A DNA stretch of 51,584 nucleotides from Nitrospirota bacterium. Lineage in GTDB: Bacteria; Nitrospirota; Thermodesulfovibrionia; UBA6902. Positions 32,464 to 40,936 of the stretch are shown here, in pieces (the first letter of the stretch is position 1; every line of letters starts with the position of its first letter). Where the stretch lies: the NCBI GenBank assembly GCA_016207885.1, contig JACQZE010000004.1:1-51584 (forward strand), written 5' to 3'. The position numbers and the translations under genes were made by a program. The notes beneath the pieces are model-generated. The model was not told the origin of the DNA. It saw only the letters and a program-made list of their open reading frames with translations, and ran no database searches.

Positions 32464-33159
32464 TTAACTCTTTGCCGGCAAAGCGCCGAACCTTCTGTCC
32501 CTTCTCCCGTATTCGGCTATCGACCTCCTGAACTCCTCTTTGCTGAAATCAGGCCACAGTGTCTCGGTAAAATAGAATTCCGAATAAGCAGACTGCCATA
32601 TAAGAAAGTTGCTGAGCCTGAGCTCGCCGCTGGTGCGGATAATCAGGTCAGGGTCAGGAATGCCGTATGTATAAAGATGGGATTGCAGAGTCTTCTCGTC
32701 TATTTTGCCGGACGGCACGCCCTCTTCAACGATCTTCTTTACCGCGTTCACTATCTCGTCCCTTCCGCTGTAACTGAGCGCGCTTGTGAGGAGGAGGCCG
32801 GTGTTATGCTCTGTGATCTCCTCAAAATGCTTGAGCAGCTTCTGTATCTCTTTGGGAAGTTTCTGAAGGTTCCCTATCGCCCTGAAGACTATATTTTTAT
32901 CAGCCAGGCCTCTCATCTCTTTCTTAAGATAAGACTGCAGGAATCGCATGAGGGCATTTACCTCTGCTTGAGGCCTCTTCCAGTTCTCCATTGAAAAGGT
33001 GTAGAGCGTGAGCGCCTTGAGCTTCAGCTCAATAGACTCGTCAATGATATCGTTAACGCGCTTTATGCCTTCCCTGTGCCCTTCAATGCGGGAAAGCCCC
33101 CTGTTCTCTGCCCAGCGCCCGTTCCCATCCATGATCACTGCGATATGCTTAACTTTCAT
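32464..33159 (-). CDS. uppS: Isoprenyl transferase (undecaprenyl diphosphate synthase)
   Basis: 231 residues. The catalytic aspartate is in IMDGNGRWAENRG (D10), and the C-terminal IPP-binding motif is RTSGELRLSNFLIWQSAYSE. It extends FPP to the C55 lipid carrier for peptidoglycan and other envelope polymers. Its start overlaps the stop of the FG-GAP-like gene by four bases (ATGA). Confidence 0.96.
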   Translation of the reverse strand: MKVKHIAVIMDGNGRWAENRGLSRIEGHREGIKRVNDIIDESIELKLKALTLYTFSMENWKRPQAEVNALMRFLQSYLKKEMRGLADKNIVFRAIGNLQKLPKEIQKLLKHFEEITEHNTGLLLTSALSYSGRDEIVNAVKKIVEEGVPSGKIDEKTLQSHLYTYGIPDPDLIIRTSGELRLSNFLIWQSAYSEFYFTETLWPDFSKEEFRRSIAEYGRRDRRFGALPAKS

Positions 33160-34931
33160 TTCTCTTCAAAATTGTAATAATAAAGAATGCTGGGCCTTGA
33201 TATTTCGCCCCTTACGGCATTGTTCGCAAAATCAAACAGGCCTGCCCTGGCAAGGAGATACAGCCTCTTCCCCTCTATCCAGTAATCTGAGACTGTGCCG
33301 GATACTCCCTCAAGCATAAGTTCCTCTTCCATACCGCTTCCGTCCCACGACAAGGCATAAACCTCCGCGCTGAAAGAACCAAGGCGCGGCGCCCGCGGCA
33401 CCAATTCATTTCTCCTGACAACAATGACCTTCTGCCCCTTCTCAGTATTTACGGCTATGAGCCTGCCCCTTACGATCCACTCGGTTGAAGGGGTTATCAT
33501 AGAGCCTGTATTTTTCTTAAAAGATATCACAGGTTTTCCGTAAGTATCTTTGCTTTCCCATAGCACCTCGTTATTTCTGTACAATCTCAGGAAACCGCTG
33601 TCATTAAGCGCCATTACATTAACATCACCTTTATTCTGCCAGTCAACATATACAAAACCATAGATATTGACACCTTCAGGAATCTGAAGCACTTTGTCCT
33701 GCTCATATCGCCCATTGCTCCATCTGCCAGTATAAACAGGCGTGGAAAATATCTCTTTATCAGCAAAACCCTGCATGAGCAGCCTCCCTGAGGTTACCCT
33801 TAAAAAATACGGCAGGCCTTCCGCTATCTTTTTATATCCTTCTGCCGGGCTGTATTCAATGACAAAAGAACTTATACTGCCCCTGTCTCCGCCGGCTGCG
33901 TTGCCGGTCATAGAGCTGATCCTGTCCTCATTGCTCATTGACGTAACAAATATCTCATCTATACCATTGTTGTTCAGGTCAAGGACATCTATGGAGATAT
34001 GCCTGTCTTTCGCACTGCCGGTTATAGACCAGACCTCCTGCATCTCCTTGTCCATGTTATATATCCTTATCACATGGCCGTCACTGGCGATCAATTCCTT
34101 TGTGCCTGCGCCGGTTATGTTGCCTATCGCAAAGATCTCTCCGCCGTTCAGCTCAGAGGTATTCCACGGCTCTTTATCAGCAAGGCTTTTTGACAGGAAA
34201 TCATCATATCGGGCCAGCTCATTGATGTATTCAGAAGAGACCTCAGAGCTCATATCTGAAAAAAGCTTTGAATCATCAACCCGGTACATCTCGGCCCTCA
34301 GTGATCTTTTATTATTCACAACCGGAGTGGACAAAAAGAGCATGACCTCGGCTCCAAGCGCCTTTGATATCTCAAGCAGTTTATCCTTTTCAGTGTTCGG
34401 AGAATACTTTTCGACCATATCAAAACGGCCTGTATCTTTTAAGGAACTGAAAAACGCATCAGCGACCGTCCAGTCTGCTGCCCTGTCCTGAAAAAAAGCA
34501 AGCTTCACTTTTGAAGAGGTTATCCTGACGATATCCCCGGCCTTAATATCTCCGCTCACCACAGAGCATATATAACGCCCCGACGCGGCATCCTCTTTAC
34601 TGATCTCAACAATACCCGCAAAATCTTCAGCAGCGCCGATCAGCTCTTTGGTGGTAGGATGATAAAAAGGCTCGCCCTTTCTGAAGACAGAGAGCCTCGC
34701 CCCATTCTTGAGCTTCCTGCCCTCGCCTATGCTTATCGTAACAGTCCCGCCCTCAGACTCCCCGACATTACCGGTAACAGGCTCGAAATAGGAGAGCACC
34801 TCGCCTTTAAGAAAACTGACGGCATTATTCTTGCCCGAGTCCTGAGAAATGGTTTCAGAGGCATCGGCGATGCCGCAGATAATTAACGCAACAATAACAG
34901 CAGCCAGCCCGAATTTGATTAAATATTTCAT
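33156..34931 (-). CDS. Secreted protein with FG-GAP/VCBS-like beta-propeller region
   Basis: 591 residues. A signal peptide covers about 1-24 (IKFGLAAVIVALIICGIADA). The N-terminal third has a small beta domain (ISIGEGRKLKNGARLSVFRKG) and a domain that looks like the nucleotide or effector-type domains of outer-membrane assembly helper proteins. From ~265 on, short repeats with the acidic DLNNNGIDEIFV pattern typify FG-GAP/VCBS calcium-binding beta-propellers. It overlaps uppS by four bases and heads the uppS-cdsA-dxr-rseP operon. It is not known from that operon in E. coli, and its role is open. Confidence 0.7.
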   Translation of the reverse strand: MKYLIKFGLAAVIVALIICGIADASETISQDSGKNNAVSFLKGEVLSYFEPVTGNVGESEGGTVTISIGEGRKLKNGARLSVFRKGEPFYHPTTKELIGAAEDFAGIVEISKEDAASGRYICSVVSGDIKAGDIVRITSSKVKLAFFQDRAADWTVADAFFSSLKDTGRFDMVEKYSPNTEKDKLLEISKALGAEVMLFLSTPVVNNKRSLRAEMYRVDDSKLFSDMSSEVSSEYINELARYDDFLSKSLADKEPWNTSELNGGEIFAIGNITGAGTKELIASDGHVIRIYNMDKEMQEVWSITGSAKDRHISIDVLDLNNNGIDEIFVTSMSNEDRISSMTGNAAGGDRGSISSFVIEYSPAEGYKKIAEGLPYFLRVTSGRLLMQGFADKEIFSTPVYTGRWSNGRYEQDKVLQIPEGVNIYGFVYVDWQNKGDVNVMALNDSGFLRLYRNNEVLWESKDTYGKPVISFKKNTGSMITPSTEWIVRGRLIAVNTEKGQKVIVVRRNELVPRAPRLGSFSAEVYALSWDGSGMEEELMLEGVSGTVSDYWIEGKRLYLLARAGLFDFANNAVRGEISRPSILYYYNFEEK

Positions 34932-35095
34932 GAACCGTCCTTAAGCCATATATAGAAGCAAAATAGTATAACCTATTTATATCGTTAATCCAAGAAGACG
35001 GCCGGCGGGTACATCTGTTGCTTTCGCATTCAGGGCTGGCGTATGATATATAGTTTTTTAATATCGGAAATAGTAGAATCTAACAGGTAACTGCG

Positions 35096-36889
35096 ATGAC
35101 AGGAATTCTTAAAGCACTGGGGCTTGTGTTCGGGGATATCGGAACAAGCCCTATATACACTGTTACAGTAGTTTTTATCCTCCTGCGCCCGACACCGGAC
35201 AACATCATGGGGGTCATGTCTCTGATCATCTGGACGCTTGTGATCCTCGTCTTTCTGCAGTACAACTGGTTTGCGATGGGCCTCAGCATCAGGGGTGAAG
35301 GCGGAACCATCGTGCTCAAAGAGATACTTGCTCCCCTGATCAGCAGCAAAAAGAAGGCGGCGTTCATAACGATACTCACATTTATAGGCGTCTCGCTCCT
35401 CATAGGCGACGGCGTTATCACTCCTGCCATCAGTATCCTGAGCGCGGTGGAAGGATCAGCCCTTATCCCTGGCTTTGAGAATATTTCGCGGGGAACCATT
35501 GTGTCGATCGCTATACTTATCGCCATAGCGCTTTTTCTTGTCCAGCGCAAAGGAACTGAAAAGGTCTCCTTTGCCTTTGGCCCGATCATGTGCGTCTGGT
35601 TTCTGGCCCTTGCCTTTCTCGGCATTGCAGCTATATCCGAAGCTCCTGAAATACTGAGGGCGCTTAACCCTTACTACGGGATAAACTTTCTCGCACAAAA
35701 CGGCTTTAAAGGCTATATAGCCCTTGGTGAGATCATCCTCTGCGCCACAGGAGGCGAAGCGCTTTACGCGGATATGGGGCACCTCGGGGCAAAGCCTATA
35801 CGCGAGGCATGGGGCGGGGTGTTTATCGCCCTTGCACTGAGCTACCTCGGCCAGGGCGCATACCTGCTGAAACATCCTGAGGCGAGCAATGTACTTTTTG
35901 AAATGGCATTCCATTACATACAGATGCTGTATGTGCCGTTCCTCCTGCTCAGCATCTTTGCAACGGTCATCGCATCGCAGGCGATGATCAGCGGGATGTT
36001 CTCGGTCATATATCAGGCAATAACGATACGCATCATGCCTCCGCTGAAGGTAGGCTATACATCCATCGACAGAAAATCCCAGATATATATCCCTTCCGTA
36101 AACTGGTTCCTTCTTGCTGCCGTTATCTTCATCATGCTGGAGTTCAGGGCATCAAGCAGCCTTGCCGCTGCTTACGGGCTTGCTGTCACAGGCACAATGA
36201 CCATTACAGGCATTATGATCACATGGATCTTCTACCGCAGGAGAAAACCCATGTACGCGCTGCTGGCAGCTTTCATCACCTGCGTTGACATGGTATACCT
36301 TTCGTCCAATTTCTATAAGATCCCTCACGGAGGCTACTGGTCATTGATACTCGCCTCTGTTCCGCTTGGTTTGATATTTATCTTTACAGAGGGACAGAAG
36401 AGGCTCTACAGAAAAATGACCTTCATGCCTTTTGCTGACTTCATCAAGAAATTCAATTTATCATATACAGCAGGGCCGAGGATAAAAGGCACCGCGCTTT
36501 TCCTTTTAAAAGATGTCAAAAACATCCCCCCGTATATTTCGCAGACCATGTTCTCTCACGGAATAATGTATGAGGAGAATATCTTTATCTCCATCATGAG
36601 CAGGAGCGACCCTTTCGGCATTACAGGTTTCTACCGGGAGGACATCGCAAAAGGGCTGCGATTCTTTGAGATACAGGCAGGCTATATGGAGCTTGTATCA
36701 GCAGAGGACATCCTGTTAGAGGAAGGAATTGAAGAGAGGGCGGTCTATTACGGGCTTGAAGATATCTCAGCCGGACATCCTGTCTGGAGAATATTCTCCC
36801 TCATCAAGAGAACCATGCCTACATTCATAAAGTTCTACGACTTCCCGCCTGAGAAACTGCACGGCGTCATCACAAAGGTGAGGATGTAG
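35096..36889 (+). CDS. kup: KUP-family potassium transporter
   Basis: 597 residues with about 12 membrane segments followed by a ~150-residue cytosolic tail. The family opening LGLVFGDIGTSPIYTV is at 8-23, and GEGGTIVLKEIL and GDGVITPAISILSAVEG follow. KUP proteins co-transport K+ with protons. The gene stands alone, divergent from the FG-GAP-like/uppS operon and convergent with mlaD (24-base gap). No riboswitch (ydaO/kimA type) was recognised in the 165-base upstream gap. Confidence 0.93.
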   Translation: MTGILKALGLVFGDIGTSPIYTVTVVFILLRPTPDNIMGVMSLIIWTLVILVFLQYNWFAMGLSIRGEGGTIVLKEILAPLISSKKKAAFITILTFIGVSLLIGDGVITPAISILSAVEGSALIPGFENISRGTIVSIAILIAIALFLVQRKGTEKVSFAFGPIMCVWFLALAFLGIAAISEAPEILRALNPYYGINFLAQNGFKGYIALGEIILCATGGEALYADMGHLGAKPIREAWGGVFIALALSYLGQGAYLLKHPEASNVLFEMAFHYIQMLYVPFLLLSIFATVIASQAMISGMFSVIYQAITIRIMPPLKVGYTSIDRKSQIYIPSVNWFLLAAVIFIMLEFRASSSLAAAYGLAVTGTMTITGIMITWIFYRRRKPMYALLAAFITCVDMVYLSSNFYKIPHGGYWSLILASVPLGLIFIFTEGQKRLYRKMTFMPFADFIKKFNLSYTAGPRIKGTALFLLKDVKNIPPYISQTMFSHGIMYEENIFISIMSRSDPFGITGFYREDIAKGLRFFEIQAGYMELVSAEDILLEEGIEERAVYYGLEDISAGHPVWRIFSLIKRTMPTFIKFYDFPPEKLHGVITKVRM

Positions 36890-36912
36890 GTTTGGGGATT
36901 ATTGAATAGAGT

Positions 36913-38388
36913 TTACGGCAATGACAGGTTCGGGGATTTGCCGAAGATGTATTTGAAGTCCTCGTCCTCGAACATGAGCCCGCCGCCGATATACGCGCCG
37001 ACCTGGTCTTCATTAAAGAAGTTATCTATACCGCCGCTTACGAACATATATTTGAAGAATTTATAATCAACGCCGACCTTTGCATGTGCCCTCTCTGCCT
37101 TTACTTCATCGGCGTTAAAGTCCCAGATATCAAGCCTTACCCTGCCGATATCATCATTGAAATAATAATCGCTGCCGACCCCGAGAGTCGTCTCTGTCAT
37201 GCCGATCCTTAGTGCAAGGTTCTCGAAACGTTTTGCAAACTGGGCAGTGAACTCAAACTTGCTGGCAACCTCCTCCTTTGTGGAAGTGGCCCCGTTTATG
37301 TCTGTGACAGTTGTCTCCACTGAACCGTTAGGGTCTTTTACAACTCCTAAAATATAGTATTTATCAGGCCGAGGCTGAAGCGTAAGGTCAAAATATCCCC
37401 TCCAGTCACTGCCCCTGACACTGTAGTCAGCCCTGAAATCCATGTAGGTTCTGAGCTTGTCAGTGACATCAATAGCCTTTTCTGCCCCTCCGGCAACCTT
37501 GTTCAGCGAGTCGTATAGCTCTTGTTCTTTCAATAGCTTCCCGATCGTGCCCTCGCCTTTTTCCAGCTTGGTGGTGATCTTATTTACTGATGCAGACACA
37601 TCTCTGATATTCTGGACACTGTCCTTCAGCGCAAACCTGTTTTCCTCGATCACAACCTTAAGGTCTCCGGCAACCTGCTGAAGATCATCAACCAATCCCG
37701 GCGCCTTCTCATCCAGCTTGGCAGCGACCCTCTCAAGACTGGCGATAAGGCCGGGGCCTTTTTCAGCAAGCGTCTTTGAGAATTCCTCAAAATTGGCAAG
37801 GGTAACATGCAGCGGCTCCTTGTTTTCGGCAAGTATGACCTTCAGGTCTTCTGATATTATCTGAAGGTTATGAATCACCTCTGATATCGCTTTTTTCTCA
37901 GGATCCTGAAGTATATCTCCTAAAGATCCCGCAAGCGTGCCTACATTTGCGCCTGCGGCTGTGAGCTCAGTGGCAAGCACATCCATATCAGCGGAAGGGT
38001 CTATATGGGTTATATAATCGCCGTCTTTAAGAAGGGCATGGTCAGAAGTGCCTACTGTAAGAGAAAGGTATTTGTCGCCAAGAAGCCCGGTCATTCTCAG
38101 AGAGGCCTTGGCATTCTCATAGATCTTATTCTCAGGCCTTATCAGTAGCGTCAGCTCTGCCTTGCCGTCCTTGAGCTCTATCTTTTTAACAATGCCTGAA
38201 TCAACGCCTGCTATCTTGATCCTTGAATTCTCGTCAAGGCCACTTATATTGTCAAAGGCCACATGCAGCCTGTAGCCCTTATCCAGGATATTCGAGAGAA
38301 TGCCCACCTTAAGGGTCATATAGGAAAGGATAAGGATGACTATGATCGCAAATATCCCTACCTTGAGCTCTGCTGATAAATTTCTCAT
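36913..38388 (-). CDS. mlaD: MlaD/MCE protein with long helical linker and predicted C-terminal beta-barrel
   Basis: 491 residues, far longer than E. coli MlaD (183). A membrane anchor is at 7-26. One MCE domain covers about 35-115 (HVAFDNISGLDENSRIKIAGVDSG ... LLGDKYLSLTVG). A long alpha-helical region runs from about 130 to 310. The last ~175 residues alternate short beta-strand patterns with turns (FDLTLQPRPDKYYILG, ALRIGMTETTLGVGSDYYF, VGVDYKFFKYMFVSGGIDNFF), as in an outer-membrane beta-barrel. In Veillonella parvula an MlaD of this plan bridges the envelope. The 4-base overlap with mlaF places it in the mlaEFD operon; no mlaA, mlaB or mlaC follows. Confidence 0.85.
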   Translation of the reverse strand: MRNLSAELKVGIFAIIVILILSYMTLKVGILSNILDKGYRLHVAFDNISGLDENSRIKIAGVDSGIVKKIELKDGKAELTLLIRPENKIYENAKASLRMTGLLGDKYLSLTVGTSDHALLKDGDYITHIDPSADMDVLATELTAAGANVGTLAGSLGDILQDPEKKAISEVIHNLQIISEDLKVILAENKEPLHVTLANFEEFSKTLAEKGPGLIASLERVAAKLDEKAPGLVDDLQQVAGDLKVVIEENRFALKDSVQNIRDVSASVNKITTKLEKGEGTIGKLLKEQELYDSLNKVAGGAEKAIDVTDKLRTYMDFRADYSVRGSDWRGYFDLTLQPRPDKYYILGVVKDPNGSVETTVTDINGATSTKEEVASKFEFTAQFAKRFENLALRIGMTETTLGVGSDYYFNDDIGRVRLDIWDFNADEVKAERAHAKVGVDYKFFKYMFVSGGIDNFFNEDQVGAYIGGGLMFEDEDFKYIFGKSPNLSLP

Positions 38389-39143
38389 ATTTTCATTCCC
38401 TGAAGTGTAATAGGGCCCTCGGCATTTCCCTCGACAAACTGTTTCACCGCAGGGTCTTTGGTATTTTTAATCTCATCAGGCGTGCCTTCTGAAATAATTA
38501 CTCCATTATAAAGCATGGCGATCCTATCTGCAATCTTATAGGCGCTCTTCATGTCGTGAGTGATGGCGATAGAGGTTATGTTCAGCCTCTCCCGCATCTC
38601 AATTATAAGCTCATCTATTACATCAGCCATTATCGGGTCAAGCCCTGTTGTCGGCTCATCATAAAGCAGTATCTCCGGCTCCATCGCGATTGCACGGGCA
38701 AGCCCGACACGCTTTCTCATCCCTCCTGAAAGCTCTGAAGGCATGAGGTCCTCCACGCCTGCAAGCCCAACGAGTTTAAGCTTTTGCGACGCTGCCTCTT
38801 TGATCTCTTTTTCGGACATTCTGGTATGCCTCATCAATCCAAACCCGACATTCTCCCAGACCTTCATGGAATCAAAGAGCGCGGCTGACTGAAAGAGCAT
38901 GCCGAACTTTTTTCTTATATTGTTCAGCCCGTCTTCATTAAGCCCTGACAGGTCAACGGTATCAATGAAGACCTTGCCCTTGTCAGGAGCCAGCAATCCT
39001 ATGATATGCTTCAGGATAACGCTCTTTCCCGAGCCGCTTCCTCCTATGACAACAAGGCTCTCGCCCTTCTCTATCTTCAGGTTCACGCCGCGCAGGACGT
39101 GGTTACTGCCGAAGGATTTATGTATATCAATCAGCTCTATCAT
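38385..39143 (-). CDS. mlaF: MlaF-type ABC transporter ATPase
   Basis: About 252 residues. Walker A GGSGSGKS, signature LSGGMRKRV and Walker B ILLYDEPTTGLDP are intact, followed by the H-loop ITHD. It energises phospholipid transport between the membranes with MlaE and MlaD. The ATG at 39143 overlaps the mlaE stop (TGATG) and gives the usual family start MIELIDIHKSFG; the frame also allows 39155. Confidence 0.95.
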   Translation of the reverse strand: MIELIDIHKSFGSNHVLRGVNLKIEKGESLVVIGGSGSGKSVILKHIIGLLAPDKGKVFIDTVDLSGLNEDGLNNIRKKFGMLFQSAALFDSMKVWENVGFGLMRHTRMSEKEIKEAASQKLKLVGLAGVEDLMPSELSGGMRKRVGLARAIAMEPEILLYDEPTTGLDPIMADVIDELIIEMRERLNITSIAITHDMKSAYKIADRIAMLYNGVIISEGTPDEIKNTKDPAVKQFVEGNAEGPITLQGMKI

Positions 39144-39916
39144 CAGAAGAGCCATGCTGACAGAAAATAGTCAGAGATAAGTATCGTCATTGATGAGAGC
39201 ACGACAGCGCCGATAGTAGCCTTGCCAACACCCTCGGCTCCGCCCCTTGTGTAATATCCGCGGTAACAGCTGATAAGTGAGAAGGAGGCGCCGAAGAATG
39301 CCGCCTTGATCAGGCCGTTATAAATATCAGCAGCCTCAAGGTAGTCCCAGGTAGCGTTAAGATATGAGGTAGAACTTGCGCCAAGCAGTGTCACTGTGAC
39401 AAAGTATCCGCCCATTATGCCTATGATATCCGTGACAATGACAAGCGCGGGCATCATTATCAGGCCTGAAAGAAACCTCGGCACAATGAGGTATTTGACC
39501 GGGTTGGCGGCAAGCGTCTCAAGCGCGTCTATCTGCTCTGTGACCCTCATGGTTCCAAGCTCTGCAGCCATGGCAGCTCCCGCGCGCCCTGTGACGATAA
39601 GGGCGCAGAGAACAGGCCCGAGCTCTCTCGTCATGGACAAAGCTACAACAGAACCTACAAGCCCCTCAGCCCCGAACCTCTTGAATCCGGTATAGCTCTG
39701 AAGGGCGAGGACCATCCCTGTAAATACAGCTGTAATGAGCACCACAGGGAGCGAGTTTATCCCTATCTCCACCATCTGCTTTGCCGTATTTCTTATCTCA
39801 TATGGAGGTTTGACAGTCTGCTTTACAACAGAAACAAGCAGGAGGATTACCTGCCCAACCTCTTCTATCGGCTTTTTTACCGTCCTGCCTATGAACTCTG
39901 CGGTCTTAACAAACAT
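39143..39916 (-). CDS. mlaE: MlaE-type ABC transporter permease
   Basis: 257 residues with five or six membrane segments. Contains the MlaE family stretch GAAMAAELGTMRVTEQIDALETLA and, further on, CYRGYYTRGGAEGVGKA. It forms the inner-membrane channel of the Mla complex. First gene of mlaE-mlaF-mlaD, about 70 bases downstream of the restriction island. The start follows 'TGTT' after TAATA-type AT-rich sequence; I see no strong promoter in the 69-base gap. Confidence 0.94.
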   Translation of the reverse strand: MFVKTAEFIGRTVKKPIEEVGQVILLLVSVVKQTVKPPYEIRNTAKQMVEIGINSLPVVLITAVFTGMVLALQSYTGFKRFGAEGLVGSVVALSMTRELGPVLCALIVTGRAGAAMAAELGTMRVTEQIDALETLAANPVKYLIVPRFLSGLIMMPALVIVTDIIGIMGGYFVTVTLLGASSTSYLNATWDYLEAADIYNGLIKAAFFGASFSLISCYRGYYTRGGAEGVGKATIGAVVLSSMTILISDYFLSAWLF

Positions 39917-39985
39917 TATTCACCTGCTTTTATTTTTATATGGATATTTAGCCTCTATCAACACTAACTGGGAAAGGTTTAAGAT

Positions 39986-40936
39986 TTATAATGAACTTGA
40001 ATATGGCAAGCTTTTTACAAAATCTTCCATAAAGTCAAAATCGGGACTACCTTTTTTATCTACTGGTAATTTTATTATAGATTCCTTCATTCGTTCAAGT
40101 CCCCATTTACGACCATATGAATACCTGTATTTTTCCATTTTAATTAATGTTACAAAAAATAGAGCAATATATTTATTGATCTTAAATTTCGGTGTGAAAA
40201 TATGGACGTCTTCTGTTGAGCAATAGGCAAGTGGCTGATAAAATGCTTCTGCAACGCTGCCGTTCCTATTAACAGATATTGTATTTGCACTATGAACTGT
40301 TGGTGCATCAATAAAATTTGTTATTCCATTATTTGAATCAATAGAAGTTACAAATGGAGTGTTGCCTTTCACCACATCTTTAATTCTTGGGCCTTTTCCT
40401 CTTTCAATAGAAAATAATTCATTGTATTTGAAATATTTCCAATTTTCAGGATGTAACTCAATTTTCTTTTTAATAAGAGGGTTGGTGTTAGGCAATGGAA
40501 CTGAATCAAGTTTAATTTTTCTAAAATCTTCAGGCAATCTATCAGGAACTAACAAGGTATCTAATGTGATATTAGCTTCTCTACCATGAGATGTGTATCT
40601 ATATCTATTTGCCTCTATTACTTTACAGTAATAGAGTTTCTCAATCACAGACATTTCTCTTTTTGGCTTTAGCACTTTAATGTTTTGAGCCGTATAAAAA
40701 ATATCTTGCTGAATAAAAGAACTTAATAAATAAGTGCCGCCAAGAGTAACAGTTATTAACCCAGCAGGAAATGGTTCTACATCATTAAATCTTGATACTT
40801 TTGCCATAACGCCAAGATTTTGACTACTTCGTGAAACAAAATTAATATCACTCAACTCATCGGTTTCCAATTTGTACAAGTCAAATTGATTACCGTATTG
40901 AATGTCAAAGATTGTGTTTAGCTCAACTAATTTCAT
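39986..40936 (-). CDS. Type I-like DNA specificity subunit (BcgIB/HsdS-like)
   Basis: 316 residues with two similar halves, each with a target-recognition-like part: FDIQYGNQFDLYKLE in the first half and FKYNELFSIERGKGPRIKDV in the second. The second half's TPFVTSID and KINKYIALFFVTLI patterns are like those of HsdS and BcgI B subunits. It would recognise a bipartite DNA target and guide the methylase/nuclease subunit. It overlaps the methylase gene by four bases. No separate hsdR is present. Confidence 0.82.
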   Translation of the reverse strand: MKLVELNTIFDIQYGNQFDLYKLETDELSDINFVSRSSQNLGVMAKVSRFNDVEPFPAGLITVTLGGTYLLSSFIQQDIFYTAQNIKVLKPKREMSVIEKLYYCKVIEANRYRYTSHGREANITLDTLLVPDRLPEDFRKIKLDSVPLPNTNPLIKKKIELHPENWKYFKYNELFSIERGKGPRIKDVVKGNTPFVTSIDSNNGITNFIDAPTVHSANTISVNRNGSVAEAFYQPLAYCSTEDVHIFTPKFKINKYIALFFVTLIKMEKYRYSYGRKWGLERMKESIIKLPVDKKGSPDFDFMEDFVKSLPYSSSL

